Below the pieces are notes generated by a model that saw only the letters and a list, made by a program, of their open reading frames with translations, was not told the DNA's origin and ran no database searches. Below are positions 37,984-46,220 of a stretch of DNA of 64,000 nt, piece after piece. The position numbers and the translations under genes are program-made. This DNA comes from a virus. Location: IMG/VR virus record IMGVR_UViG_3300019776_000961, positions 1 to 64,000 of that record; one strand, given 5' to 3'. The number at the start of each line of letters is the position of its first letter. Position 1 is the first letter of the stretch.

Positions 37984-39633
37984 ATGAATAAGGATATCTA
38001 TTGGCTTAATAAGGACTCGAGAAAATTTCTCAGTCGTGGTTACCTTCTAGAAGGTGAAACCGCCGAACAACGTATTAGAGATATAGCTGAGAAAGCTGAG
38101 CACTATCTCAATCTACCAGGCTTTGCAGATAAGTTTGAAGATTATATGCATAGAGGCTTTTACTCTCTCGCATCTCCTATTTGGTCTAACTTCGGTCGTG
38201 TAAGAGGTCTTCCTATCTCTTGCTTCGGTTCATACGTCAATGACGATATGGATGATATTCTTTATAAGATGGCAGAAGTTGGTGTCATGTCCAAGGTAGG
38301 TGGTGGTACATCCGGTTACTTCGGTGCTATTCGTGGCCGCGGAACTCCTATTTCATCAGGCGGTGAAGCAACAGGCGTACATCATCAACTAACGGTGTTT
38401 GAGTCATTAACAAACTATATCTCTCAGGGTAATGTGCGCCGTGGATCGTTTGCTGCTTATTTACCTATTGATCACCCCGATATTGAAGAGTTCTTGAAGA
38501 TTAGAGGTGAAGGTGATGATATTCAGAACCTCTCAATTGGTGTTTGTGTAACAGACAAGTGGATGAAGTCAATGATTGAAGGTGATAAGGAAAAGAGAGC
38601 TCTTTGGGGACAAGTTATTAAGAAGCGCTTTGAATCCGGTTACCCATATATCTTCTTTACCGATAACGCCAACAAACAAGCCCCTAAGGTCTATAAAGAT
38701 AAGGGATTAAAGATTAATCATAGTAATCTCTGTACTGAGATCATGCTCTCCAATGGTGTAGATGAATCATTTGTTTGTGATCTTTCATCACTCAATCTTG
38801 AGCGTTGGGATGAATGGAAGGAAACAGATGCTGTTGAGACTCTTGTTTATTTCCTCGATGCTGTCATGACAGAGTTCATTAATAAGACAGAAGGTATGAA
38901 GTTTATGGAGCATCCGAGAAACTTTGCTATCAGTCAAAGAGCACTCGGTGTTGGAGTTCTTGGCTGGCATTCTCTTCTTCAGCTTAAGATGATTGGATTC
39001 GAATCGATGGCAGCTAAGATGCTTAACGGCCAGGTTTGGAGATTTATTCGCGAGAAAGCAGATTTAGCTTCCGAGACGTTAGCTAAAGAATACGGTGAAC
39101 CACCGCTTCTTAAGGGTTATGGTCGTCGCAACTCTACCACTCTTGCTATCGCACCTACTACATCGAGCTCATTCATTCTCGGGCAAGTATCACCCTCTAT
39201 TGAGCCTCTTAATAGTAACTACTTTGTTAAGGATCTAGCTAAAGGTAAGTTCACATATAGAAACCCATATCTAAAGAAGCTTCTCAAGGAGAAGGGTAAA
39301 GACGATGATGATACTTGGAAGTCAATCCTTATTAAGGGCGGTTCTGTTCAACATTTAGATTTTCTTACCCAAGATGAAAAGGATGTCTTTAAAACCTTTG
39401 GTGAAATATCTCAGAAGGAGATTATTATCCAAGCTGCTACAAGACAGAAATACATTGATCAGGGGCAGTCATTAAACGTAATGATTCCACCGAATACTAA
39501 GCCTAAGGATGTCAATGAGTTGCTTATTTTTGCGTGGGAGCAAGGTATTAAGAGTCTCTATTATCAGAGATCTGCAAACCCTGCACAAGAATTAGCTCGT
39601 TCTATTCTTACTTGTGCTTCATGTGAATCATAA
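37984..39633 (+). CDS. nrdA: Ribonucleotide reductase class Ia large subunit
   Basis: 549 residues, shorter than E. coli NrdA (about 760). It has no N-terminal ATP-cone, so overall activity regulation by ATP/dATP is probably absent. The catalytic residues are present: GLPISCFGSYV and ESFVCDLSSLNLE carry the redox cysteines, HSNLCTEI the radical cysteine, and YYQRS the radical-transfer tyrosine pair. The C-terminal CASCES holds the thioredoxin/glutaredoxin-reducible pair. It converts ribonucleotides to deoxyribonucleotides with NrdB. Confidence 0.94.
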   Translation: MNKDIYWLNKDSRKFLSRGYLLEGETAEQRIRDIAEKAEHYLNLPGFADKFEDYMHRGFYSLASPIWSNFGRVRGLPISCFGSYVNDDMDDILYKMAEVGVMSKVGGGTSGYFGAIRGRGTPISSGGEATGVHHQLTVFESLTNYISQGNVRRGSFAAYLPIDHPDIEEFLKIRGEGDDIQNLSIGVCVTDKWMKSMIEGDKEKRALWGQVIKKRFESGYPYIFFTDNANKQAPKVYKDKGLKINHSNLCTEIMLSNGVDESFVCDLSSLNLERWDEWKETDAVETLVYFLDAVMTEFINKTEGMKFMEHPRNFAISQRALGVGVLGWHSLLQLKMIGFESMAAKMLNGQVWRFIREKADLASETLAKEYGEPPLLKGYGRRNSTTLAIAPTTSSSFILGQVSPSIEPLNSNYFVKDLAKGKFTYRNPYLKKLLKEKGKDDDDTWKSILIKGGSVQHLDFLTQDEKDVFKTFGEISQKEIIIQAATRQKYIDQGQSLNVMIPPNTKPKDVNELLIFAWEQGIKSLYYQRSANPAQELARSILTCASCES

Positions 39634-39636
39634 ATA
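39629..39636 (+). promoter_or_regulatory. T4-type late promoter octamer
   Basis: CATAAATA built around the nrdA stop codon TAA. Predicted +1 at 39642 is the A of the next ATG. Confidence 0.6.
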
Positions 39637-39641
39637 CTCTT

Positions 39642-40004
39642 ATGAGTAGATTTACTGATTTATTTGAATCTGTACAAGAGACGCTTTCATCAAAAGAGAG
39701 CTTAATGGAGTTTCTTCATAAACGCCTTGCTGGTGCAAAGAAAATACAAGAGTCTGCTGCGAAAAAAGGTGGGTACTCTACACTTACAGCTATTCACTTT
39801 AAGGCTAAGTTTAAACCGTATAACGAATGCATGAAGCATGTAGATAAGGCTGAATTTGCTAAAAAAGCGGCAGACGAATGTTTTGAAAAGCTTAAAAACT
39901 GGGATAAAATGTCACAGCGTGAATTTCAGTCTGTAATGGGAGAACTCGAAGCTTATGGTGAAGTGTATATTAGAGAAACTAAGCCGAATAGTATCAAACT
40001 TTAA
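39642..40004 (+). CDS. Hypothetical late protein with capsid-targeting-like N-terminus
   Basis: 120 residues, lysine-rich and helical. It starts MSRFTDLFESVQETL; L-F-E-S matches the T4 prohead protease site pattern. The rest (KKIQESAAKKGGYSTLTAIHFKAKFKPY...) is unrecognised. Leaderless late transcription and the N-terminus suggest a capsid-packaged protein. Confidence 0.6.
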   Translation: MSRFTDLFESVQETLSSKESLMEFLHKRLAGAKKIQESAAKKGGYSTLTAIHFKAKFKPYNECMKHVDKAEFAKKAADECFEKLKNWDKMSQREFQSVMGELEAYGEVYIRETKPNSIKL

Positions 40005-40041
40005 GCTTGCAGATAATCAGGAAGCATGTAATATTGATGAC

Positions 40042-40254
40042 ATGCCTACACGCAAGAAAAAACTCACCGAACAAAAGTATACTGTTTCTGTTACCTTTCC
40101 GAAAGATATAACGTACGAGGAAAGAGAATCGATTCTTCGACGTGCTCTCTATAAGGAGGAAGAAGCTGTAAAGAAACATGGTTATAAGACCTTCAAGTAT
40201 ATTATCGTGGAGAAGACGATGAAGGGTGCTACAGTGAATTTCACTATTCGGTAA
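40042..40254 (+). CDS. Hypothetical protein (70 aa)
   Basis: 70 residues from ATG 40042; the open frame extends upstream into the previous gene but that part is a shadow. Basic, with YTVSVTFPKDITYEERESILRRALYKEE and ending in a strand (KGATVNFTIR). The next gene begins two bases after the stop. Not recognised. Confidence 0.6.
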   Translation: MPTRKKKLTEQKYTVSVTFPKDITYEERESILRRALYKEEEAVKKHGYKTFKYIIVEKTMKGATVNFTIR

Positions 40255-40255
40255 C

Positions 40256-40540
40256 GTGGACGAAGATATTAAATCAATCTTCGTTGCTGAATCACTCGAG
40301 CAACACGTTTATTATTGGTTTAAGAAGATCGATGATGAGGGCAACTCCACACTTGCACGGGTTGAGTCCTGGCGCAAACATCGCGGACCGTTTGTTAAGG
40401 ATAGAGACGATCTACGTCAGCTAGCAAAGATAATTCACGAAGGTAATAAAGAGGAAGCATGTAGCTGGATCGATAATGTTCTCGCAGATTCAGCGAAAGA
40501 GCTAGTACCTGATGATGTTTATGAGTATCTCGGACGATAA
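40256..40540 (+). CDS. Hypothetical acidic protein (94 aa)
   Basis: 94 residues from GTG 40256, immediately after the previous stop. Helical (VAESLEQHVYYWFKKIDDEG; LRQLAKIIHEGNKEEACSWI). Overlaps the start of the next small gene. Unknown function. Confidence 0.6.
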   Translation: MDEDIKSIFVAESLEQHVYYWFKKIDDEGNSTLARVESWRKHRGPFVKDRDDLRQLAKIIHEGNKEEACSWIDNVLADSAKELVPDDVYEYLGR

Positions 40541-40670
40541 GTTTATTTTTCCTACACCTGAGGATAAAATATATTATAAACAGCTGTATGACAAGTATAA
40601 TCCAAAAGTCGAGTTGTACAATAAACCTTATCGTCCAAAAAAGAAATTCTTTAAGAAAAAACCAAGATAA
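40521..40670 (+). CDS. Small basic protein (49 aa)
   Basis: ATG 40521 (or 40515) inside the end of the preceding gene; TAA at 40668-40670 overlaps the next ATG (TAATG). 49 residues ending in a lysine run (RPKKKFFKKKPR). Overlaps on both sides support real, coupled translation. Unknown. Confidence 0.5.
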   Translation: MSISDDKFIFPTPEDKIYYKQLYDKYNPKVELYNKPYRPKKKFFKKKPR

Positions 40671-40894
40671 TGAAATTTCTTGTTATTTTATTATGTATAT
40701 GCTTGCCGTCCTTTGCAGATACTAATAATATAACGCCTAATGCAATAAAAGTACCAATTGAATTGATTAATGAAAATCTCCAAAAAAATTACAACTTACA
40801 AATACATAAGGAAGCAAAATTAACCGGGACCATTTTAATCGACTACAATAGCAATTTAACAAGAACGTACACCGTACTTAAAATCGAATTTTAA
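40670..40894 (+). CDS. Small exported protein (74 aa)
   Basis: 74 residues with a typical signal peptide (MKFLVILLCICLPSFA, likely cleavage after SFA, residue 16). The mature part (about 58 residues) is unrecognised. A periplasmic product may act in superinfection exclusion or lysis timing, but there is no direct support. Confidence 0.6.
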   Translation: MKFLVILLCICLPSFADTNNITPNAIKVPIELINENLQKNYNLQIHKEAKLTGTILIDYNSNLTRTYTVLKIEF

Positions 40895-40895
40895 T

Positions 40896-41504
40896 ATGAA
40901 CGAAGACAAATTTATAGCGCGTAATCATGCACTTCTTGATAAACCAAGAAAACGTAGCTGGCTACGAAAGACTCTTAACGAGAAATTCTCTATCTACGAT
41001 ATATGGGATGTATTGCCTCGACACTGGAGATATCGTTATTGGGATACTATCGGCCTTTTTATTGAGCCTCAAAACGGACGCTACCGCAAGGTAATTCCAC
41101 GTCGTTGGGCCGATGTTTCATCGCTTATAGAAACGGTAAACTTTGAATTCGTAAAAGGTTTTTACGAAGACGAATATTTGGACGGTACTGTTAATTGGGA
41201 TGCATTTCCTGAACACCGTGAATTTGCTGATTGGCTTGAAGCTACGTACAAATACATTACAATAGAGCGGCCACAGCTCGAGAAAGACCTTGAAAACGCC
41301 TATCCACCGTCACCTCCGATTGAGGAGTGGTTTGTACCGGTTGAGGACCCTATTAAGGGCGGAAGAGTCTTTAAAATGAAAGATGACGGTTTAACCTATG
41401 AAGAAAAATACGGTGAAGTAAATCGTATTGAAGCTATTATTGACAAAAAGGATACTGAAATTTTAGCTGAAATTGTTAAGCGCAGACACTTCTTCTGGTC
41501 ATGA
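40896..41504 (+). CDS. Hypothetical conserved phage-type protein (202 aa)
   Basis: 202 residues, rich in Trp, Tyr and charged residues. RHWRYRYWDTIGLFIEPQNGRYRKVIPRRWADVSSLIE resembles a protein seen near replication and nucleotide genes of large phages, of unknown function. It overlaps the next gene by four bases. Confidence 0.65.
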   Translation: MNEDKFIARNHALLDKPRKRSWLRKTLNEKFSIYDIWDVLPRHWRYRYWDTIGLFIEPQNGRYRKVIPRRWADVSSLIETVNFEFVKGFYEDEYLDGTVNWDAFPEHREFADWLEATYKYITIERPQLEKDLENAYPPSPPIEEWFVPVEDPIKGGRVFKMKDDGLTYEEKYGEVNRIEAIIDKKDTEILAEIVKRRHFFWS

Positions 41505-42322
41505 TAATTTATACGACATCTGCCAGTCGCTACTTCCCTTATATTAAGGATAAGTTTCGAGAAAAATATAAAGGTATCGGTTATTCAGCAGAATTTTTAA
41601 ACTGCGATTCAGATACAGAGTGGCAGGGCTTCCATCTTGGTTGTGGGAAGGTCCCTGAGTATATTACATCAGCTGATAGTATTGCTGAAGCGTATAGGGA
41701 ACGTCGTTCTCTCAAACATATAGACGGAAAGAATTATCATTACTTTGATAGTGAGATAAGAGATAACTATGAACTTGTGTACGGTATTTTAGATGTTGAG
41801 AGAGTTTATAAAGAGCCTGGTGACTATGCTTTTAGCACAATCATGCACCCTATTGATAAGGTCTATGAAAATTATTACTATATCTGGCATATTTTAAATG
41901 TAAAAGGCTTTCATAATATACCTGAACACGATGCAAAGTATTTTAGAGATCTACTCATTGCACAAGGCGGTGGTGACACACTCGAGCACTTTATTGATGT
42001 CTTTATTGAATATAAAGGGTTGATTAAGTTTTTCGGAAATTCAACATGGTGCCGAAGTGCTGCTATACAAACAGCGACTGCGGATGGTAATTGTGATTTT
42101 GTTGGTGTAGTTGATAATCCTCTCAATATTCTCAAGACGTTTCAATTTCTTAATTCTAAATTTGGTGTTGAATTACAAATAACCGATGCACTACCTCGTT
42201 ATACAAAAATTGAGGAGTATTGTAGTCAAAATACCTATAGGCGTAGAGAGCTTGAAAAAATCTTTGAGAGAGAGCTGTACGATTACTACGCAATTAAACA
42301 CAAGTATGGGTTCTTAAAATGA
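41501..42322 (+). CDS. Unknown protein, possibly sulfotransferase-like
   Basis: 273 residues. YAFSTIMHPIDKVYENYYYI (about 111-130) has the spacing of the 3'-phosphate motif of Sulfotransfer_2 proteins (F-x-x-R-x-P-x-x-R-x-x-S-x-Y), but both arginines are missing. The C-terminal part (DFVGVVDNPLNILKTFQFLNSKFG) also recalls that family. The PAPS loop is not evident. It may be a decayed or re-purposed sulfotransferase fold. It overlaps the flap nuclease gene by four bases, implying co-translation. Confidence 0.55.
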   Translation: MIIYTTSASRYFPYIKDKFREKYKGIGYSAEFLNCDSDTEWQGFHLGCGKVPEYITSADSIAEAYRERRSLKHIDGKNYHYFDSEIRDNYELVYGILDVERVYKEPGDYAFSTIMHPIDKVYENYYYIWHILNVKGFHNIPEHDAKYFRDLLIAQGGGDTLEHFIDVFIEYKGLIKFFGNSTWCRSAAIQTATADGNCDFVGVVDNPLNILKTFQFLNSKFGVELQITDALPRYTKIEEYCSQNTYRRRELEKIFERELYDYYAIKHKYGFLK

Positions 42323-43185
42323 AAAGGTTAATTATTGATGGAAATAATCTTGTACACAGAGCTTTCTGGGTATCAAAAAACCAGCCAGTGTTTAACGAGC
42401 ATTTTCATATTCATTTGTTCCTCAGCTCAGTTAAAAACTATATCAATACTTACAAGCCTGATGTAGCGTATTGTGCGTGGGACGAAAAGCAGGACTATAA
42501 AATTAATAAGCGTAAGGAACTTTTAACAGAGTATAAAGGCAATAGAGATAAAGAACGTAATACAGAAGTTCATAGTAAGAATTACATTATCAAGGAGATG
42601 CTCGGTTATTTGGGTATACAAAACGTATTTCCGAAGTCATATGAAGCAGATGATGTAATGGCCATCTTTCATCACCTCTACCCTACCGATAAGAAGACAA
42701 TTATTACAGTAGATAAGGATATGTGTCAACTTATAGATGAAAATACTATTGTCTTTGATCCTATTAGAAAAATAGAGTTTAATTTAAGCAATTTCGAGGA
42801 GCATGTTAAATGTAAGCACGAGGATTTTGTAAAAATTAAGGCACTCACTGGCGATAAATCAGACAACATACCAGGCATTAAGGGTTTTGGTAAGGTCAAA
42901 ATAGCCAAATACCTAAACGGAGAGTATTCATTGACAGACGAAGAGCAATCACTGTTTGAATATAATATGAAGCTTGTTAATTTGTCGCTTACACTTGATG
43001 ATAGTGATGAAGTAGATTTTGTAAAAGCGCAGTTTGACAAGATACAGGAAGTTGATATCGGATCCTTTAAGCAGAAGTGTATGGATTTAGATTTTCATAA
43101 AATTTTAAAGGATTTTGATAGTTGGAATAATATCTTTGTTATGAGAACTAAATTAGCAGCTGCTATTGACTTTTTATTGCACTAA
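42319..43185 (+). CDS. 5'-3' exonuclease / flap endonuclease (T4 RNase H-like)
   Basis: 288 residues. LIIDGNNLVHRAF at the start, KSYEADDVMAIF, ITVDKDMCQLI and LTGDKSDNIPGIKGFGKVKIAKYL give the acidic metal cluster and the helix-hairpin-helix of the FEN/PIN-like superfamily. Length and order match T4 RNase H and T5 D15. It would remove RNA primers and flaps at lagging-strand junctions. It overlaps the preceding gene by four bases. Confidence 0.9.
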   Translation: MKRLIIDGNNLVHRAFWVSKNQPVFNEHFHIHLFLSSVKNYINTYKPDVAYCAWDEKQDYKINKRKELLTEYKGNRDKERNTEVHSKNYIIKEMLGYLGIQNVFPKSYEADDVMAIFHHLYPTDKKTIITVDKDMCQLIDENTIVFDPIRKIEFNLSNFEEHVKCKHEDFVKIKALTGDKSDNIPGIKGFGKVKIAKYLNGEYSLTDEEQSLFEYNMKLVNLSLTLDDSDEVDFVKAQFDKIQEVDIGSFKQKCMDLDFHKILKDFDSWNNIFVMRTKLAAAIDFLLH

Positions 43186-43220
43186 ACTACTTTCATATAA
43201 CAAAGATGTAATTTTGTCCG

Positions 43221-43228
43221 ATTAAATA
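43221..43228 (+). promoter_or_regulatory. Late-type promoter octamer
   Basis: ATTAAATA. Predicted +1 at 43234 is the A of the start codon. Confidence 0.5.
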
Positions 43229-43233
43229 TTAGT

Positions 43234-43449
43234 ATGGAAGTACTAAAGTTTGATTCAAACGTAATAAAGTGGCATGGTTATTATAATAATTCCGAGGAGG
43301 GTCAAAAGCATCTCGAAGAACAGGTAGCTATATATGCAAAAACAAAGCGCATAGTAAGCGCAAAGAAAGTATTAGTAAACAGAAAGTTACACGGATTATT
43401 TCTTTTTAGATTTACAGTTATTGTGGCTCCGCTTGAACTTCAAGGTTAG
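43234..43449 (+). CDS. Hypothetical protein (71 aa)
   Basis: 71 residues. KFDSNVIKWHGYYNNSEEGQKHLEE resembles an N-terminal strand-helix element; the C-terminus is strand-like (LHGLFLFRFTVIVAPLEL). Late, leaderless. Not recognised. Confidence 0.55.
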   Translation: MEVLKFDSNVIKWHGYYNNSEEGQKHLEEQVAIYAKTKRIVSAKKVLVNRKLHGLFLFRFTVIVAPLELQG

Positions 43450-43466
43450 TACCCTATAATCATAGT

Positions 43467-44111
43467 ATGAAGGTTTATCTCGACATGGATGGTTTACTGG
43501 TCAATTTATTTGATACAGTAGCTATGGGAATGGTCGGAAAACATTACAAGGCGTTGACAGAACAAGAAAAAGAAAAGACTCGACAAATTTGGAGAGATCG
43601 TGAAGGTGCAGCAAAGGAGTTCTTTAATAGACACGGTGGGGTTGAGAAATTTTTTGCAGATTTACCTAGTTTTGGTCCTCTAACAAAAGCTATTATTGAT
43701 ACCGTTGTTAGAGAAGCAGGTGGTTATAGTATATGTTCATGTCCTGCAAGCATCGACCGTAAGGGTTCAGAAGCCGGGAAGAGAATTTGGATTCATAAGC
43801 ATTTAAACCCGCTGCCAGACGAAATGTCGTTTGTAACAAATAAAGCGGTAAACGCTATTAATAAAGAAACGGGTAAGCCGAATGTTCTTATAGATGATTT
43901 TCCACCCTATATAAACAATTGGAGAAATGCAGGTGGCATTGCAATAGAAATGAGAACAGATAGTTTTAATAGTCCCGAACAAGTTAGAGAATATTTAACA
44001 AAAGAATTAATTGCAGCAAGAGACCGAGTTAATGGTACAATAAAAGAGTCTGCGTTTAACAGTTTAGTAAATTCCTTGTTGCATTTCTATATAGCTTCCT
44101 TTAATATATAG
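43467..44111 (+). CDS. 5'(3')-deoxyribonucleotidase-like HAD phosphatase
   Basis: 214 residues. HAD motif I is LDMDGLLVNLFD (5-16), with the second Asp as acid/base. CSCPAS corresponds to motif II, and VLIDDFPPYINNWRNAGG to motif IV with paired aspartates. The layout matches NT5C-type deoxyribonucleotidases, which dephosphorylate dNMPs. It fits with the nearby ribonucleotide reductase genes in nucleotide pool control. The stop lies within a hairpin (44081-44117). Confidence 0.8.
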   Translation: MKVYLDMDGLLVNLFDTVAMGMVGKHYKALTEQEKEKTRQIWRDREGAAKEFFNRHGGVEKFFADLPSFGPLTKAIIDTVVREAGGYSICSCPASIDRKGSEAGKRIWIHKHLNPLPDEMSFVTNKAVNAINKETGKPNVLIDDFPPYINNWRNAGGIAIEMRTDSFNSPEQVREYLTKELIAARDRVNGTIKESAFNSLVNSLLHFYIASFNI

Positions 44112-44117
44112 AAATGC
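44081..44117 (+). terminator. Hairpin overlapping the nucleotidase stop
   Basis: 12-bp stem GCATTTCTATAT/ATATAGAAATGC; the 3' arm contains the TAG stop. No T-run follows, so it may act as mRNA protection rather than termination. Confidence 0.45.
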
Positions 44118-44169
44118 GCCATAATATTATTTATAGTCAAACAACCGATTTTTCGGTAAGGAGGTAATT

Positions 44170-44793
44170 TTGGGAATGTTCGATACAATTTACTGTAAGA
44201 AAAAGCTACCGCTTTCCAAGGAGCTCAAGAAGCTTAAGGATATAAAGTGGGAAGAGCTTGATTTTCAGACAAAGGACTTAGACTGCACTCTTACTGATTA
44301 TGAAATTACAAGGTCAGGAAAGCTTCGCGTACATAAGCATGAACGTGAATGGGTCGATGATGACAATGCCTTTCTTAAGGGATATTTGAAGTCTACTAAG
44401 GACTGGTGGGAGGATGAAACCTTTACCGGTACTATTGATTTTTATACCAGCTTGACAACAGGTCCAGAAGGTGTTAATATACTAAATGCTCATAATATCC
44501 CTGAAAATGAAGATATTCAAGGTGATGATTGGTGGGTTGAATTTACCGCAGAGTTTGTAAAAGGAAAGCTAACTGAACTTAAGCTTCTGAAGGCGACTTC
44601 TGAACCCGCTAAGATTCGCATTATGCGTGACCGTGAATGGGCTCTAGAGAGAATTGCAGAAGAGAAACTTCTTAAAAACCGAATTCGTCGTTTCTTGAGA
44701 AAGTCAAAAACCTATTGTAAGTTTACAAGGAGTCTTAATAACAATTTTCAAAAACTCTCTAGTAAGATACAACATTTTCTTATTAGACTCTGA
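44170..44793 (+). CDS. Conserved phage-type protein 'MGMFDTI' (207 aa)
   Basis: 207 residues. The TTG at 44170 is preferred over ATG 44176 because AGGAGG (44159-44164) lies five bases upstream of TTG. The start GMFDTIYCKKKLPL and the alternation of strands with acidic turns match a family of phage proteins of unknown function. The last 50 residues are basic and helical. A small ACCGA/TCGGT hairpin precedes the ribosome site. Confidence 0.65.
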   Translation: MGMFDTIYCKKKLPLSKELKKLKDIKWEELDFQTKDLDCTLTDYEITRSGKLRVHKHEREWVDDDNAFLKGYLKSTKDWWEDETFTGTIDFYTSLTTGPEGVNILNAHNIPENEDIQGDDWWVEFTAEFVKGKLTELKLLKATSEPAKIRIMRDREWALERIAEEKLLKNRIRRFLRKSKTYCKFTRSLNNNFQKLSSKIQHFLIRL

Positions 44794-44798
44794 TCTTT

Positions 44799-44806
44799 AA
44801 TAAATA
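44799..44806 (+). promoter_or_regulatory. Late-type octamer before tmRNA
   Basis: AATAAATA. Predicted +1 at 44812, within one base of the tmRNA 5' end, suggesting the tmRNA can be made late in infection. Confidence 0.45.
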
Positions 44807-44810
44807 TTTT

Positions 44811-45259
44811 GGGGGCGTACTGGCTTCGACTTATACTCGAAACTTGTATTGCACGCAGTGGTTGATCACCTGGCCACTATAAAAGGTAATCAAAACATAA
44901 ATGCTAAGACTAAAGTCTCTGCAATCCTTGCCAAGGTAAAGAAGGCAGCTAACACAATCACAGAGTTCTGTCTCTGTGACGAAATGGCTCCTCTCGCTAT
45001 CGCAGCCTAAGGAACCAAAAGGGATCCTATTAAACTTTTGGAAATAATAGTAGGTAGAGTAGTACTTGTGATACTCATAAAATAAGTGCAAGGGGTGGTA
45101 TGTGGTCCTCATTCACACATACAGGTAGGACTCTAAACATGGATAGGTCGCTGGTGCCTGGTTACCTTAAGTCAACCAAAGTACGAAAGCCGGCTAAGCG
45201 TGTAGATGTACAAGCCTAACAGTATAAACACAGGGGTTCGACTCCCCTCGCCTCCACCA
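44811..45259 (+). ncRNA. ssrA: tmRNA (transfer-messenger RNA)
   Basis: 449 bases, one-piece. The 5' end GGGGGCGTACTGGCTTCGAC pairs with CGCCTCC before ACCA, and the T-arm is AGGGG-TTCGACT-CCCCT. A tag reading frame ends at TAA 45008-45010. Taken from GCA 44945 it codes AANTITEF... with Cys-Leu-Cys and ends APLAIAA (21 residues). The same frame is open back to GCA 44921 (29 residues), three bases after AAAGTC, which resembles the usual pre-resume sequence. The alanine-rich end is a normal protease signal. It rescues stalled ribosomes. Confidence 0.92.
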
Positions 45260-45270
45260 ATATTTTTTAC

Positions 45271-45298
45271 TTGCAGAAAGCATATATCTCTATATTAT
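45271..45298 (+). promoter_or_regulatory. Sigma70-type promoter for tRNA-Glu
   Basis: TTGCAG (45271-45276), 16 bases, TATTAT (45293-45298). Expected +1 near 45305, three bases before the tRNA. Confidence 0.55.
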
Positions 45299-45307
45299 AG
45301 AGGTAAT

Positions 45308-45382
45308 GTTCCCATAGTGTAGCGGTCAGCACCAGCCCCTTTCACGGGCTTAGCAGGGGTTCAAATCCCCTTGGGAATGCCA
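45308..45382 (+). tRNA. tRNA-Glu(UUC)
   Basis: Acceptor GTTCCCA/TGGGAAT, anticodon arm AGCCC-CTTTCAC-GGGCT, T-arm AGGGG-TTCAAAT-CCCCT, discriminator G, CCA. Confidence 0.93.
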
Positions 45383-45388
45383 TTATAT

Positions 45389-45544
45389 ATGAATAAAAAA
45401 TACATAGTACAACGCTGGACCGGTAAAGGCTGGGATACTTCAATGTGCTCACCGTATATGTCTCTTCTAGAAGCACAACAACACGTTAAGCTCTATTGGT
45501 GGCATTATACGGAAATAAATCCCTGTCGAATAATCGAAGCATGA
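45389..45544 (+). CDS. Small hypothetical protein (51 aa)
   Basis: 51 residues, Trp- and His-containing (VQRWTGKGWDTSMCSPYMSL; KLYWWHYTEI). Begins six bases after tRNA-Glu, and its stop overlaps the ATG of the next gene (ATGA). Unknown. Confidence 0.55.
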   Translation: MNKKYIVQRWTGKGWDTSMCSPYMSLLEAQQHVKLYWWHYTEINPCRIIEA

Positions 45545-46206
45545 AGTTGAAGTATTTACTCAAGGAACTCTATCCCGGAGTTTATTTTTGTAAAATTAAC
45601 GATCTCTATGATCTTGCAATGGTTTTTTGTAGAGTTCAGGAGTTCTATGAGTCGCCGTTTAAGCAGATCCGTGGTAAAAAATTTACTCTTGTAGATTTCA
45701 TGAGAATCTATTCAAAAACTAACGGAAGCTTTACGTATCCACTTGATTGGGGTGGTTTTAACGTACCAGGACCTGTTATTGATAAACTCTACAAACTCGG
45801 TATTGATGATTATAACGTCTACGATGATCTTATTAAGAGCTTTCACGATTCTATCAATGAAAAACTAGAGCAAAAGAATCATTATTATTTGATTGGTGCT
45901 AATAATGATAAGAAGACAATTGAACACGAGCTGTGCCACGCTTTCTACTTTTTAGACGCTGATTATAGGACTGCTACAAATAATGTTCTCCGTAAACTCG
46001 GTAAATCTGTTTATAAAAAGATGACAAAAGCTCTTTTAGATGTAGGCTATTGTCAACCCGTTCTTCTGGATGAGCTTCAAGCCTATCTTATTACCGATTC
46101 ATCACTCATTGATGATAATATTAAACTTAATAAGAAGGAACTTCTCAATAAGACGAATGTTGTATTGGAATTGAAGCATTTTTATAAGAAGTATAAAAAA
46201 CTCTAA
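45541..46206 (+). CDS. Putative zinc metallopeptidase (HExxH)
   Basis: 221 residues from ATG 45541, coupled to the previous gene. HELCHAFYFLDA (129-140) is an HExxH zinc site, and DELQAYL (177-183) could supply the third Glu ligand, as in gluzincin-like folds. No signal peptide. The substrate is unknown; phage metalloproteases of this kind are often uncharacterised. An M14-like enzyme is encoded next. Confidence 0.6.
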   Translation: MKLKYLLKELYPGVYFCKINDLYDLAMVFCRVQEFYESPFKQIRGKKFTLVDFMRIYSKTNGSFTYPLDWGGFNVPGPVIDKLYKLGIDDYNVYDDLIKSFHDSINEKLEQKNHYYLIGANNDKKTIEHELCHAFYFLDADYRTATNNVLRKLGKSVYKKMTKALLDVGYCQPVLLDELQAYLITDSSLIDDNIKLNKKELLNKTNVVLELKHFYKKYKKL

Positions 46207-46214
46207 GATAAATA
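46207..46214 (+). promoter_or_regulatory. T4-type late promoter octamer
   Basis: GATAAATA straight after the metallopeptidase stop. Predicted +1 at 46220, one base before ATG 46221. Confidence 0.55.
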
Positions 46215-46220
46215 ATAACA

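Noticed and set aside
44831-45112. Minus-strand reading frame inside the tmRNA
   Set aside because: It lies wholly in the tmRNA, has no ribosome site or promoter, and shows no recognisable protein.
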